The notes: generated by a model not told the origin, from the sequence alone. 64,000 nucleotides of DNA from Bdellovibrio sp. BCCA (GCF_037996825.1 NZ_JBBNAC010000001.1:3472001-3536000); one strand, 5' to 3'. Positions 35,920 to 46,707 are shown, counted from the stretch's first letter. Made by a program: numbers and translations.

Positions 35920-37746
35920 TTAAGAAAGTGCGAGCTTTTCAAAATCGTTGATCTTCGTTTTGATCACGTCAATGGATTTCTGCCAGAACTCAGGACGGCG
36001 GATGTCTTCACCTAAATGCTTCTTCACTAAATCTTCCGCCTTCATTCGACCTGTATCGCGAAGAATGTCGATGTACTTTTTCATAAACTCGCCACCCAAT
36101 TCTTTTCTGCGAGCATAGATACTCATGCTGAAAAGGTATCCGAATGTGTAAGGGAAGTTATAAAAACTTCTCCCCGCCATCGCAAAGTGCAGTTTGGTCG
36201 CCCAGAACATTTTGTCATTCGCAGACAATGTCGGACCATACCATTTCGTCCAAGCTTCATCCGTTAAACGAATCAATTCATCCGAGCTAAGGCTGCGTTT
36301 TTCACGCTGTTCATAGAAGTTCTTTTCAAATTCAAAACGCGCCGGAATATTGATGAGGAAACTTGTCGCTCCTTCAATCTCTCCCCAGGCAAATTCAATT
36401 TTTTCTTCTTTGCTAGAAGCTTCTTCAATTAGAACGTCATGCAAAACCGTTTCTGCAAAAATGCTCGCCGTTTCTGCCAATGTCATTGGATAGTGAGTTT
36501 GCGAACGAGGAAGATCTTTCATCACCCAAGAGTGAAACGCGTGACCTAACTCGTGCGCCAAAGTGGAGACATCACTGTTAGAACCCATGTAAGTCATAAA
36601 CACGCGAGGTTCGCGACGCTTCGGAAATCCCGTGCAGTAGGCGCCATTGCGTTTGTTGGGAAGAACACGCCCTTCAATCCAACGCTTCTCCGCCATCATT
36701 TTAACGAATTCACCCATTTGCGGATCGATCGCGCTGAATGAATCTTGAATCAAAGTCAAAGCTTCATCATAACTGCGCTCTTTCTTTCCACCAGACACCG
36801 GGCTTTGTGCCAAAAGATCCCAAGGATCTAATTGTTTTTTACCCATAAGCTTTGCCATGATCTGCGGAGCTTTACGAGTTTCAGAAAGATTGTCGTAACA
36901 AGCCGCGAGCATAGCTTCTAAAGTTTCTTTTTCAATGCGGCTGCCATGAAGAGCCCCATCTAAGAAATGCACGGGCTTTGCGTAAGATCTTTTTTTATTC
37001 ACTTCATGGCGCCAGCCCGAAAGAGAATTTAAAATCGCGGCAGCTGTTTCTTTGTGATCAGTCCAAGCATTTTGAATGCTCTGCCAAGCTACTTTGCGAG
37101 TTTCCTCATCCACATTGCGAATCAAAGCACTGGCTTGCGCAAGACCTACAGTTTCCGTGCGATCTTTGTATTTCAAATGACAGCGCATGGAACCGCTGAG
37201 TTTTGTGTAAAGATCTCCCCACGCACGCATTCCGGGATTTGAAACGGCTTCCAATAAAGTTTCTTCGCCATCGGATAACAACGTCATGCGAAGTTCGCGT
37301 TGATTCTTCCACAAGAATTCAGAAGGTTTTAGTTCAGGGTGCGCCAACACTTTCGCAAGAAAGCCATCGGAACAACGTGTGAGAAAATTTGAAACAGGAA
37401 TAGAAACCTGCCAAAGGCGAGAGGTCAAACTCGTTAATTCTGATTCTTTCGCCTGGGCTCCTTGATCAGAGGAATCCACAGACAAAATCGAATGAACGTA
37501 AGTCATCATGTTATAGGCATTTGTCGTCGCCGTTTCTTTATCAAGAAGAAACTTTTGCAACCCTTCCACCAGCGAATCCGCAGGGTCCCGGCCCTCATCA
37601 CTCGAAGCTTGCAAAGCAACCTTCATAGTGTCTGCCAATTTTTCAAGAGAGTTCACAAGTGTGACCACTCCCTCAAATTCTGCTTTGTATTCAGGTGAAT
37701 TATAAGACGTGTACTCTGATTCGATATCCCAAGCCATTTTTTCCAT
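35920..37746 (-). CDS. pepF: M3 family oligoendopeptidase (PepF-like)
   Basis: The 608-residue zinc metallopeptidase contains the HELGH motif (His398, Glu399, His402) followed by the helix bearing the third ligand (MTLAETASIFAETVL). The C-terminal region GRSFYNFPYTFGYLFS carries the conserved substrate-binding Tyr residues of the M3 family. Such enzymes trim short peptides in the cytosol and could process peptides imported from prey. The ATG at 37746 (or 37737) is preferred; the frame extends to 37782, but that would start inside the 3' end of the RNase P RNA gene. No strong Shine-Dalgarno is visible. Confidence 0.92.
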   Translation of the reverse strand: MEKMAWDIESEYTSYNSPEYKAEFEGVVTLVNSLEKLADTMKVALQASSDEGRDPADSLVEGLQKFLLDKETATTNAYNMMTYVHSILSVDSSDQGAQAKESELTSLTSRLWQVSIPVSNFLTRCSDGFLAKVLAHPELKPSEFLWKNQRELRMTLLSDGEETLLEAVSNPGMRAWGDLYTKLSGSMRCHLKYKDRTETVGLAQASALIRNVDEETRKVAWQSIQNAWTDHKETAAAILNSLSGWRHEVNKKRSYAKPVHFLDGALHGSRIEKETLEAMLAACYDNLSETRKAPQIMAKLMGKKQLDPWDLLAQSPVSGGKKERSYDEALTLIQDSFSAIDPQMGEFVKMMAEKRWIEGRVLPNKRNGAYCTGFPKRREPRVFMTYMGSNSDVSTLAHELGHAFHSWVMKDLPRSQTHYPMTLAETASIFAETVLHDVLIEEASSKEEKIEFAWGEIEGATSFLINIPARFEFEKNFYEQREKRSLSSDELIRLTDEAWTKWYGPTLSANDKMFWATKLHFAMAGRSFYNFPYTFGYLFSMSIYARRKELGGEFMKKYIDILRDTGRMKAEDLVKKHLGEDIRRPEFWQKSIDVIKTKINDFEKLALS

Positions 37747-37781
37747 AGGCTTTAGAGTACCACGCAAGGAAGGCGGGATCA

Positions 37782-38160
37782 CGGTTTTGCTGTAAGCCGG
37801 ATTCTGTCCTAATCACCAGGTCCCATAATTTGTCCCGATAATCTTGGATGATCATTCCTCTGGGAGTGCCATTACTGACACCCTCAAGCGATCTTACCCG
37901 AAAGCTACGGACTGGCCGTCCTACTAGTGCTTCCCTATTTGATCTTGCTCCGCGCAGAGTTTGACTGTTTTCACTCCAGCAGCTCCCCAGACCCTCCCGT
38001 TCCCGGTATCTGGCTCATAGCCCTGGACATTCTCTCTGTTTCACTGTTCCTAACGTTACCGTCGAGGGGCGTTACCCCTTGCGCTGCCATATGGAGTCCG
38101 GACTTTCCTCTCTAATATCAGGAAGTTAGAGCATTATTAGAGCGATCATCCGCAAAACCG
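37782..38160 (-). ncRNA. rnpB: RNase P RNA (bacterial type A)
   Basis: The transcribed strand contains the universal RNase P RNA segments: GAGGAAAGTCCGGACT near the 5' end (plus positions about 38095-38110), the CR regions, and GACAGAATCCGGCTTAC near the 3' end (37792-37808). The 5' CGGTTTTGC and 3' GCAAAACCG pair as helix P1 and define the ends. Length is about 379 nt. It is the catalytic RNA that matures tRNA 5' ends. The pepF start lies 36 bases downstream on the same strand, with no terminator in between, so read-through is possible. Confidence 0.95.
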
Positions 38161-38259
38161 AAGGGGATTTCTAACACCCCCCAGCAAATAGCGCAAGAAG
38201 GTTTTCTTCAATCCCATTTTATTTTACTTTCTACGTATCGTTTACAAAAGGAATTTATC

Positions 38260-38724
38260 ATGAAGATCCTCGTATCTCTATTCGCGTTCGCTTTGACTCT
38301 TGCTTTGACTTCACCTTCTTTGGCTGAAGAAGGACACGGTGGCGGTGGCCACGAAAACTTACCTGAAAAAATGAACGCACTTTTTCCACAACCTGCTGAG
38401 AAACCAGAGAAACATGATGTTCCTGCAAAACCTGATTTGTCTGCTCCAGCGTATTTCTCTGAAGTGACTGGCGACAAAACAGCTTTGACATGGAAAGCAG
38501 TTGCAGGCGCCGATGAATATCACGTTCAAGTAGCTACTGATCCAAACTTCAAATGGCTTGTGGCAAACGAATATCACCACAAAACGACTTCTTTTGATGT
38601 GACGGGCTTGGAAGCTGGAAAACACTACTTCTGGCGAGTTGCTGCAGTGAAATCTAATAACTGGAATACATTCCGTAAGAGTTTTTTTGCGACGTCTATG
38701 TTCGCGACTCCTGCTGCGAAATAA
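38260..38724 (+). CDS. Exported fibronectin type III-like domain protein
   Basis: The 154-residue product has a signal peptide (residues 1-22, cut after SLA), a short His/Gly-rich stretch (EGHGGGGHE), a Pro/Lys linker, and one FnIII-like domain (residues about 60-145: LTWKAVAGADEYHVQVA, quoted in part, and FWRVAAVKSN). FnIII domains in exported bacterial proteins usually bind carbohydrates or other proteins. The His-Gly stretch could bind metal. Transcribed alone, with a strong terminator after it. Confidence 0.85.
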   Translation: MKILVSLFAFALTLALTSPSLAEEGHGGGGHENLPEKMNALFPQPAEKPEKHDVPAKPDLSAPAYFSEVTGDKTALTWKAVAGADEYHVQVATDPNFKWLVANEYHHKTTSFDVTGLEAGKHYFWRVAAVKSNNWNTFRKSFFATSMFATPAAK

Positions 38725-38753
38725 TTTCCGACTTAAAAAATCAAATTCGCATG

Positions 38754-38792
38754 AAGCCTCTGTGAGATTCAAAATCCCAGAGGCTTTTTTCT
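38754..38792 (+). terminator. Rho-independent terminator of the FnIII gene
   Basis: AAGCCTCTG and CAGAGGCTT form a 9-bp perfect stem that extends inward through GATT/AATC, followed by TTTTTTCTTT. Confidence 0.9.
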
Positions 38793-38809
38793 TTAGATTT
38801 TTCTCAAAT

Positions 38810-39241
38810 TTAAATACGGGCCGCGCCGTTTGTACTTGTGCGTGCCGAAGAATTTCTTTTTCTTTCGATTTCTTCTTTAGGCACTCGCACCGTCATGCCT
38901 GACATTCCTCTGCAAGACTCAGCACAGCTGCGGCAGATATCCGCACATTGCTGAAAGACTTCATCGTACTCATACCGCTCGCACTCGATTGCGCAGGCAT
39001 TGCAGAGCTCAAAAGTCAGCTCGCAGGATTGATTGTAAAACTCTGACTCTGCAATCAAAAGTCGCGCCGTCATCTGACAGGCATCAACGCAGAACTGAAG
39101 CAGTGAAAGATGTTTTCCCGAGAAGGCCGTTCCCTTTTCCTCCATACAATAGTGGAGAGTTTCAAGGCAACTTCGAGAACAAGTGAAACAAAGGTTAATA
39201 CATTTCGTAATGTCACTGTCTTGTAGTGGATGAGTAGGCAT
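38810..39241 (-). CDS. Cysteine-rich four-helix-bundle copper-binding protein (DUF326, Csp-like)
   Basis: The 143-residue protein has about fifteen cysteines, mostly in Cx3C and Cx2C spacings along helices (ITKCINLCFTCSRSC, CNACAIEC, CADICRSC). This is the pattern of DUF326 and of copper storage proteins, which hold many Cu(I) ions inside a four-helix bundle. There is no Tat or Sec signal, so it is the cytosolic Csp3-like type. A basic tail after residue 118 is unusual. GGGAGGAAG precedes the ATG. The upstream sequence has ATATATTTAAAGAG, also seen ahead of the hibernation gene at 48334. Confidence 0.88.
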   Translation of the reverse strand: MPTHPLQDSDITKCINLCFTCSRSCLETLHYCMEEKGTAFSGKHLSLLQFCVDACQMTARLLIAESEFYNQSCELTFELCNACAIECERYEYDEVFQQCADICRSCAESCRGMSGMTVRVPKEEIERKRNSSARTSTNGAARI

Positions 39242-39373
39242 AACTTCCTCCCTGAAATTAGCTTCTCTTTAAATATATGACGAAAAAATGGAATCATGAA
39301 AAAGATGTTCAAGTTTATCGAAGAAGATTGTTAAAGAACATTTAAGGTCGCTCCGACACCGGTGTTAGATGTG

Positions 39374-39412
39374 AAATTACAAAACTTTAATTTCCAGCAG
39401 CTTTTGTAATTT
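39374..39412. promoter_or_regulatory. Inverted repeat upstream of the hybrid kinase gene
   Basis: AAATTACAAAA (39374-39384) and TTTTGTAATTT (39402-39412) are perfect 11-base inverted arms around a 17-base spacer, 34 bases before the kinase ATG. A second palindrome ACACCGGTGT lies at 39356-39365. They could be an operator pair or an mRNA hairpin. Confidence 0.6.
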
Positions 39413-39445
39413 TATTAAAATTAAATAATCTGAAAGACTTGTCGT

Positions 39446-41870
<2,425 letters not shown>

Positions 41871-41883
41871 CTAAATATCAACC

Positions 41884-42804
41884 ATGGACATGATCAAGAA
41901 TCGCCTGGAAAAGAATTTTAAAAAACTTAAGAGCTGGTCTGAGCGTCATCAGATTGAGGCCTTTCGTCTTTATGACCGTGACATTCCCGAATATCCGTTC
42001 ATCGTCGATGTTTATAAAGATCACTACGTCGTTTACGACAAAAGTGATTTCATCAAAGATAAAGATAAAAATCACCTTCCTCATGTCACTGAAGCCCTCA
42101 AAGCTCTTTTCAAAACTTCGGAAGATTGTATTGTGATTAAAAAGCGTGAGCGCCAAGAAGGTCTTAAACAATACGAAAAACTGGATTCCAAGGAGCAAAC
42201 TTTTTCCGTGCGGGAATCACAAGCTCTTCTAAAAGTTAACCTCTATGATTATCTTGATACGGGATTATTCTTAGATCACCGTCCGATGCGCCAAAAGGTT
42301 TTCAAAACAGCGAAAGACAAAAAGTTCTTAAATCTTTTTTGCTACACAGGATCTGTCAGTGTATTTGCTGCCTTAGCGGGGGCTCGCACGACAAGTGTCG
42401 ATATGTCTCAGACCTATTTACGGTGGGCCCAAGACAACTTCGAACTGAATAACATTGATTTGGGTGATCACAGCTTTATCAACGCCAACGTCCTGGAGTG
42501 GTTGCGCGCCCATCGCGATCACGCTGCTTTTGATATGATCTTTTTAGATCCTCCCACTTTTTCTAACTCTAAAAAAATGGAAGACAGTTTTGAGGTCGAG
42601 CGTGATCAGGATTTTCTCGTCAATGCCTGTATGAGTATGCTAAAGCCCGACGGAGTTTTGTATTTTTCAAACAATAAACGAAAATTCAAATTGTCTGAGA
42701 ACATACTTGCCAAATACACCGTCAAAGATCTGACGGACGAAAGCATTCCACAAGATTTTCACGACAAAAAAATACACTGCTGTTTTGAAATTAAAAATAA
42801 ATAA
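41884..42804 (+). CDS. RlmK-type rRNA methyltransferase (stand-alone)
   Basis: The 306-residue protein matches the C-terminal (RlmK) half of E. coli RlmKL, which makes 7-methylguanosine at 23S position 2069. The segment YDYLDTGLFLDHRPMR, the SAM motif LNLFCYTGSVSVFAA (quoted in part), VDMSQTYL, the DPPTFSNS motif IV and YFSNNKRKFK are all RlmK signatures. The RlmL half, with its THUMP domain, is absent here, so this is either a split gene with its partner elsewhere or a stand-alone family member. Cytosolic, acts on the large subunit. Confidence 0.9.
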   Translation: MDMIKNRLEKNFKKLKSWSERHQIEAFRLYDRDIPEYPFIVDVYKDHYVVYDKSDFIKDKDKNHLPHVTEALKALFKTSEDCIVIKKRERQEGLKQYEKLDSKEQTFSVRESQALLKVNLYDYLDTGLFLDHRPMRQKVFKTAKDKKFLNLFCYTGSVSVFAALAGARTTSVDMSQTYLRWAQDNFELNNIDLGDHSFINANVLEWLRAHRDHAAFDMIFLDPPTFSNSKKMEDSFEVERDQDFLVNACMSMLKPDGVLYFSNNKRKFKLSENILAKYTVKDLTDESIPQDFHDKKIHCCFEIKNK

Positions 42805-42822
42805 GAGACTTATCTATACGGT

Positions 42823-42838
42823 AAGGTGAACTCACCTT
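42823..42838. promoter_or_regulatory. Perfect 7-bp dyad between rlmK and the deacetylase-like gene
   Basis: AAGGTGA, two bases AC, then TCACCTT. No T-run follows, so an operator is more likely than a terminator. It lies 47 bases before the GTG start at 42885. Confidence 0.45.
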
Positions 42839-42884
42839 CTACCTGCGCTTAGAATTGTTCCAAACATTCAAAGTGAGGTGAAAC

Positions 42885-43988
42885 GTGATTTCAAGATTGG
42901 AAAAGCTCTCTTTGGGAGCTCTAATGTCTTTTTCTCTCTTAGCGTCTACAGTTTGGGCTGAAAATCAAAGCGTTCCGACTCCTGAAAAAGTAGCCCGACC
43001 GCCACAATATATTATGATCGGTTTCGATGGCGGTTTGGATCTGAGACAGTGGCAAGCCACACGTGATTTCGCAGCGGACATGACCAAAAACAACAAGCCT
43101 GTGAAATTCACCTATTTCATTAGTGGCGTTTATTTTCTTCGCCAGGCCAATCGACACTTCTATGCTCCACCAAAACACGACGTGGGATATTCAAATATCG
43201 GTTTTGGTGAAAGTGCGATGGGTATTGCTTCTCGCCTTAACATGATGAACGATGCCTACGCTGAAGGACACGAAATTGCTTCTCGTGGCAACGGTCAGTT
43301 TGATGGTGCTCGTGAAAATTGGGACACAAATGACTGGGATTCTGAATTTAAACAATTCAACGACTTGGTTTTCGGAGCTTATTTCAACAACGGCCTGACT
43401 CCAAGTTCAAAATATCCACAAGGTTATGCTTTGGGAGAAAAAGATGTCGTGGGCTTCCGTGCTCCCCGTTTGGGCGTGAACGAGGCTCTGTGGCAGACAA
43501 TGAAGGCTATGAACTTCCGCTATGATGTCTCTGTTCCCGGTGCTTCAACTTTATGGCCGACAAAAAATAAATACGGTTTCTGGAACATCACTCTTCCCAT
43601 GATCGAGATGGCCGGAACTGGCAAATTGATCATCGGCATGGATTATAACTTTTACTATGTTCATTCCAAAGCCAAAGAGGATCTAGCAAACCGCGAACAC
43701 TATCGTAAGGAAATGCTCGATTCTTATATGAACTACTTCAATATGAACTACTACGGTCGCCGTGCACCTGTGAGTTTGGGTCATAACTTTGAGAAGTACA
43801 ATGGTGGCGCTTACTGGGACGCTCTTCAGGATTTTGTTAAGAATGTCTGCGGAATGCCAGAGGTAAAATGCGTGAGCTACAAACAATACGCTGATTGGCT
43901 CGACACTTTAACTCCTGAAATTCTCACATCTTACAAGCTAGGGCAATTTGACCTGCTTCCACGCCCACGTCGCCCTAATATTCAATAG
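42885..43988 (+). CDS. Exported polysaccharide-deacetylase-fold protein with degenerate metal site
   Basis: The 367-residue product starts at GTG (GAGGTGAAAC just upstream) and has a signal peptide (residues 1-25, ending VWAE). The NodB/chitin-deacetylase fold is suggested by MIGFDGGLDL, GHEIASRGN and FRAPRLGVN. The canonical TFDDG motif appears as FDGG and the HxxxH metal-binding motif is replaced by SRGNGQ, so both metal His ligands seem missing. It may be a binding protein or use another mechanism. Position in the periplasm suggests a wall-polysaccharide role. A terminator follows. Confidence 0.85.
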   Translation: MISRLEKLSLGALMSFSLLASTVWAENQSVPTPEKVARPPQYIMIGFDGGLDLRQWQATRDFAADMTKNNKPVKFTYFISGVYFLRQANRHFYAPPKHDVGYSNIGFGESAMGIASRLNMMNDAYAEGHEIASRGNGQFDGARENWDTNDWDSEFKQFNDLVFGAYFNNGLTPSSKYPQGYALGEKDVVGFRAPRLGVNEALWQTMKAMNFRYDVSVPGASTLWPTKNKYGFWNITLPMIEMAGTGKLIIGMDYNFYYVHSKAKEDLANREHYRKEMLDSYMNYFNMNYYGRRAPVSLGHNFEKYNGGAYWDALQDFVKNVCGMPEVKCVSYKQYADWLDTLTPEILTSYKLGQFDLLPRPRRPNIQ

Positions 43989-44036
43989 GGTTTCGTGAGT
44001 TTGGTAACTCTTTGAAAGGACGATTTTTTTCTTGTC

Positions 44037-44068
44037 AGGGGGGTGAAAAGATCCTAGAACCCCCCTTT
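44037..44068 (+). terminator. G/C-run hairpin terminator after the deacetylase-like gene
   Basis: AGGGGGGT and AACCCCCCT form an 8-bp stem with a loop of about 13 bases, followed by TTCATT. It lies 48 bases after the stop and about 20 bases before the speDE Shine-Dalgarno. Confidence 0.65.
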
Positions 44069-44101
44069 CATTAAAACATCCATTTCTGGGAGGACAGTGA
44101 A

Positions 44102-45391
44102 TTGAAAGCTCTAGGTCGCCATATTTTAGTTGAGTTCAGTGGTTGCAACGCTGAGGTTTTGAATGACGTTTCAATCATCGAAAGAAGTATGATTGAAGCC
44201 GCACAAATCGCAGGCGCTACTGTTATTAATTCGACTTTCCATCACTTTTCTCCTTGGGGCGTAAGTGGTGTTGTGGTGATTCAAGAAAGCCATTTAGCAA
44301 TTCACACTTGGCCTGAATACCGTTACGCCGCTGTCGATCTTTTCACTTGCGGCGATTCGGTTGATCCCTGGGTTTCTTTCGAACACCTGAAAAAAGCTTT
44401 CCAAGCAAACTACTCTGCACTTGAAATGAACCGTGGATCTCTTCACGTTATTCAAAAAACAGATTTCCAACCCAAAGTGATGCGCGAAAAACCTTCTTTC
44501 GATTTGACGAAAGGTGTGCAAATCGAGCGCAACGTATGGTTCACCGATAAAGATGAAAACCAAGCTTTGTCTTTGCGCTACACAGGCGATGTTCTTTTCG
44601 ACGAAACAAATCCGTTCCAACGCGTTCGTGTTTTGGATTCTTACTCTCACGGAAAATTCTTGGCGATCAACAACATGGTGATGTGCACAGAGCGCGATGA
44701 ATTCCACTATCACGAAATGATCACTCACCCGGTGATGCAAACTCACGGCAACGCAAAGAACGTTCTTGTGATCGGCGGCGGTGACGGCGGAACAATCCGA
44801 GAGCTTTTCAAGTACGACCAGATTGAAAAAGTGACGATGGTTGAAATTGATGAAGCGGTGATTCGTGCTTCTAAGCAACATCTTCCGCAAATCGCTTCTG
44901 AGTTCGGCAACCCGAAATTGAATCTCATCATCGGTGACGGTATTCAATTCGTAAAAGACGCGGCTCCAGGATCTTACGATGTGATCATCGTGGATGGTTC
45001 AGATCCTGTCGGTCCTGCGCAAGGTCTTTTCACGACAGAGTTCTACACGAACTGCAAAAACGCACTCAAAGAGGGCGGCTTGATCGTGACTCAAGGTGAA
45101 TCTCCAATGTTCCATGAAGGCACTTTCGTTGAATTAAACCAATGCCTTAAAGGAATTTTCGGTAAAGGAAGCGTCCACACTATGCTTTTCCATGCAACGA
45201 CATACCCATCTGGAATGTGGAGCTTGCAAGTCGGCGTGAAGGGACAATTCCATCCAGCAAAAGACTTCAATAAAGACAAAGCGCGCCAATTCTCTACAGC
45301 CAAAGGTCTTAAGTACTACAACGAAGATTTGCACACGGCGGCTTTTTCTTTGCCTACCTTCGTCAGAACAATGCTCGGCGAAAACGCTTAA
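44102..45391 (+). CDS. speDE: Fused S-adenosylmethionine decarboxylase-spermidine synthase
   Basis: The 429-residue protein joins two consecutive polyamine enzymes. Residues 1-125 are a class 1b prokaryotic AdoMet decarboxylase with the self-cleavage/pyruvoyl site [11 protein letters not shown] (cleavage between Glu and Ser). Residues about 140-429 are spermidine synthase, with [21 protein letters not shown] and [10 protein letters not shown]. Together they make decarboxylated AdoMet and use it to aminopropylate putrescine. The start is TTG 44102, with GGGAGGAC at good spacing. Self-cleavage of the SpeD part would release its first ~65 residues as a separate beta chain. Confidence 0.95.
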   Translation: MKALGRHILVEFSGCNAEVLNDVSIIERSMIEAAQIAGATVINSTFHHFSPWGVSGVVVIQESHLAIHTWPEYRYAAVDLFTCGDSVDPWVSFEHLKKAFQANYSALEMNRGSLHVIQKTDFQPKVMREKPSFDLTKGVQIERNVWFTDKDENQALSLRYTGDVLFDETNPFQRVRVLDSYSHGKFLAINNMVMCTERDEFHYHEMITHPVMQTHGNAKNVLVIGGGDGGTIRELFKYDQIEKVTMVEIDEAVIRASKQHLPQIASEFGNPKLNLIIGDGIQFVKDAAPGSYDVIIVDGSDPVGPAQGLFTTEFYTNCKNALKEGGLIVTQGESPMFHEGTFVELNQCLKGIFGKGSVHTMLFHATTYPSGMWSLQVGVKGQFHPAKDFNKDKARQFSTAKGLKYYNEDLHTAAFSLPTFVRTMLGENA

Positions 45392-45400
45392 TTCATAGAC

Positions 45401-45450
45401 CGCCTCCTATTTTCATTATAGTTTCAATTGAGACTAAACAATAGGAGGCG
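45401..45450 (+). promoter_or_regulatory. Stem-loop that buries the sodB Shine-Dalgarno
   Basis: CGCCTCCTATT (45401-45411) is the exact reverse complement of AATAGGAGGCG (45440-45450), which contains the only Shine-Dalgarno (AGGAGG) of the sodB ATG at 45454. The 28-base interior can form a second hairpin, AGTTTC with GAGACT around AATT (45420-45435). If transcription starts upstream of 45401 the RBS is sequestered. TATAGT at 45417-45422 could instead be a -10 box, which would remove the left arm from the mRNA. Confidence 0.75.
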
Positions 45451-45453
45451 TAC

Positions 45454-46074
45454 ATGTTCAAACTACCTACTCTACCATACGCAAAAACCGGTCTTGCTCC
45501 TTTGTTCAATGAAGAACAAATGACTTACCACTACGACAAACACCACAAAGCTTACATCGACAACTTGAATAAGTTTGCTGAAACAGATGCTTCTCTTAAA
45601 GGAAAATCCCTTGAAGAGATCACTCTGACTTCTTCTGGCGGCGTGTTCAACAACGCGGCTCAAGCTTGGAATCACACTTTCTTCTGGTTCGGAATGTCTC
45701 CGGCTGGTCAAGGTGGCAAACCTTCTGCAGATCTTGAAACTGCGATCAAACGCGATTTCGGTTCTATGGATGAGCTTAAAGCAAAATTCGTCGACGGCGG
45801 TGTTAAAACTTTCGGTTCAGGCTGGATCTGGCTTTGCACAGATGCCTCTGGCAAATTGAGCCTGGTTTCTACTTCCAACGCAGCAGTTCCATTCACAAAC
45901 AACGGCCCGGCTCCATTGCTAGTGGCTGACGTTTGGGAACATGCTTACTACGTTGATTACAGAAACCTTCGTCAAAAATATCTTGAGACTTTCTGGTCGC
46001 AAGTAAACTGGAACTTCGTTTCAGAAAACTACGCAGCTAAAAAAGTTCGCGATTTGACGAAATCAATGACTTAG
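45454..46074 (+). CDS. sodB: Iron superoxide dismutase
   Basis: SOD converts superoxide to oxygen and hydrogen peroxide. The 206-residue protein has all four metal ligands in context: YHYDKHHKAY (His), AQAWNHTFFW (His), and DVWEHAYYVDY (Asp and His). AAQAWNHTFFW and the preceding GGVFNNAAQ are typical of the iron form rather than manganese. No signal peptide, so it is cytosolic. Its start lies in a strong RNA stem-loop, and its stop is directly followed by a GGTACC palindrome and then a classical terminator. Confidence 0.96.
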   Translation: MFKLPTLPYAKTGLAPLFNEEQMTYHYDKHHKAYIDNLNKFAETDASLKGKSLEEITLTSSGGVFNNAAQAWNHTFFWFGMSPAGQGGKPSADLETAIKRDFGSMDELKAKFVDGGVKTFGSGWIWLCTDASGKLSLVSTSNAAVPFTNNGPAPLLVADVWEHAYYVDYRNLRQKYLETFWSQVNWNFVSENYAAKKVRDLTKSMT

Positions 46075-46099
46075 AAAAAAGGTACCAGGTACCTTTTTT
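46075..46099. repeat. GGTACC-type palindrome directly after sodB
   Basis: AAAAAAGGTACC, A, GGTACCTTTTTT is a perfect 12-bp inverted repeat around one base, starting at the first base after the sodB stop. Same family as 317-338 and 2495-2517. A second, independent terminator follows at 46104-46139. Confidence 0.85.
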
Positions 46100-46103
46100 C
46101 ACC

Positions 46104-46139
46104 AAAAGGGGACTGCGCTTTAAGCCAGTCCCTTTTTTT
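46104..46139 (+). terminator. Rho-independent terminator of sodB
   Basis: GGGACTG and CAGTCCC form a 7-bp perfect stem (with GC/GC pairs inside the loop), followed by TTTTTTT. It overlaps the last bases of the convergent gene at 46138. Confidence 0.9.
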
Positions 46140-46707
46140 ATTTAAGCCACTGTCTCTTAGGATCTTTTTTGTCGACGGGCCAGGTGCTCCAATTGATTTT
46201 TAAATCACAGGCTTTCAGGAAGTTTTCTAAAATCAGTTCGACGTCTTCTTTTTGCCAGAAATCTTTGGCGTGTGTGCTTTTTGATTTTAAAGCGATATCT
46301 GAAACCAGCGAATAAACCATTCCACTCATTGGAGGAATTAAGAATCCCATTGTCGAGAGAACTCCTTGAAGACGGGACAACACGGATTTTCCTCCCACGG
46401 AGTGCATCAGTACGAACACCGCGCAGGGTTTTCCCATGAGTGCCACTGACGCTTCCAGGTCCGTCATGTCTTCTAAAAGCTTCTGCAGAGGACTTCCCCA
46501 CGAATCCCAATAAGTCCCTGTGACAAAAATCACACCCGAGGAATTCTCAATCTTTTTTCTAAGCGCCGGTCCATAGGAGGTTTTCGCTAAGTGAACAACG
46601 TCTACGGAACCCTGTCCTTTAAAGAAGGGTTCAATGGCTTTGATCCACAGAGCGCAGTTCCCTTTATTTCCAGAGGGACTGCCGTTGAGAATTAAGATTT
46701 TTTTCAT
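46138..46707 (-). CDS. Flavodoxin-fold NAD(P)H-dependent oxidoreductase
   Basis: The 189-residue protein starts with KKILILNGSPSGNKGNCALW, the phosphate-binding loop of FMN-binding NADPH reductases (quoted in part: LILNGSPSGNKGN). TYWDSWGSPLQKLLEDM matches the FMN isoalloxazine-side loop. It should reduce quinones, azo compounds or flavins in the cytosol. I chose ATG 46707 over 46743 because the extra twelve residues precede the fold's first strand. No strong Shine-Dalgarno. It converges on sodB. Confidence 0.85.
   Translation of the reverse strand: MKKILILNGSPSGNKGNCALWIKAIEPFFKGQGSVDVVHLAKTSYGPALRKKIENSSGVIFVTGTYWDSWGSPLQKLLEDMTDLEASVALMGKPCAVFVLMHSVGGKSVLSRLQGVLSTMGFLIPPMSGMVYSLVSDIALKSKSTHAKDFWQKEDVELILENFLKACDLKINWSTWPVDKKDPKRQWLK

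Noticed and set aside
37747-37782. pepF start inside the RNase P RNA gene
   Set aside because: The frame is open to 37782, but the RNase P RNA 3' end covers the first 3-4 bases and the family starts later; ATG 37746 or 37737 is more likely.
37783-38160. Short plus-strand ORFs in this block
   Set aside because: The whole block is the RNase P RNA gene on the minus strand, so these frames are coincidental.
42790-42826. Second sigma-28-like promoter (TAAA-N15-TACGGTAA) before the deacetylase-like gene
   Set aside because: Only five of eight -10 positions match, and the TAAA lies on the stop codon of rlmK, so chance is a sufficient explanation.
44294-44947. 217-codon minus-strand reading frame
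   Set aside because: Fully antisense to speDE, rich in His, Val and Arg as typical of shadow frames, with no recognisable domain.
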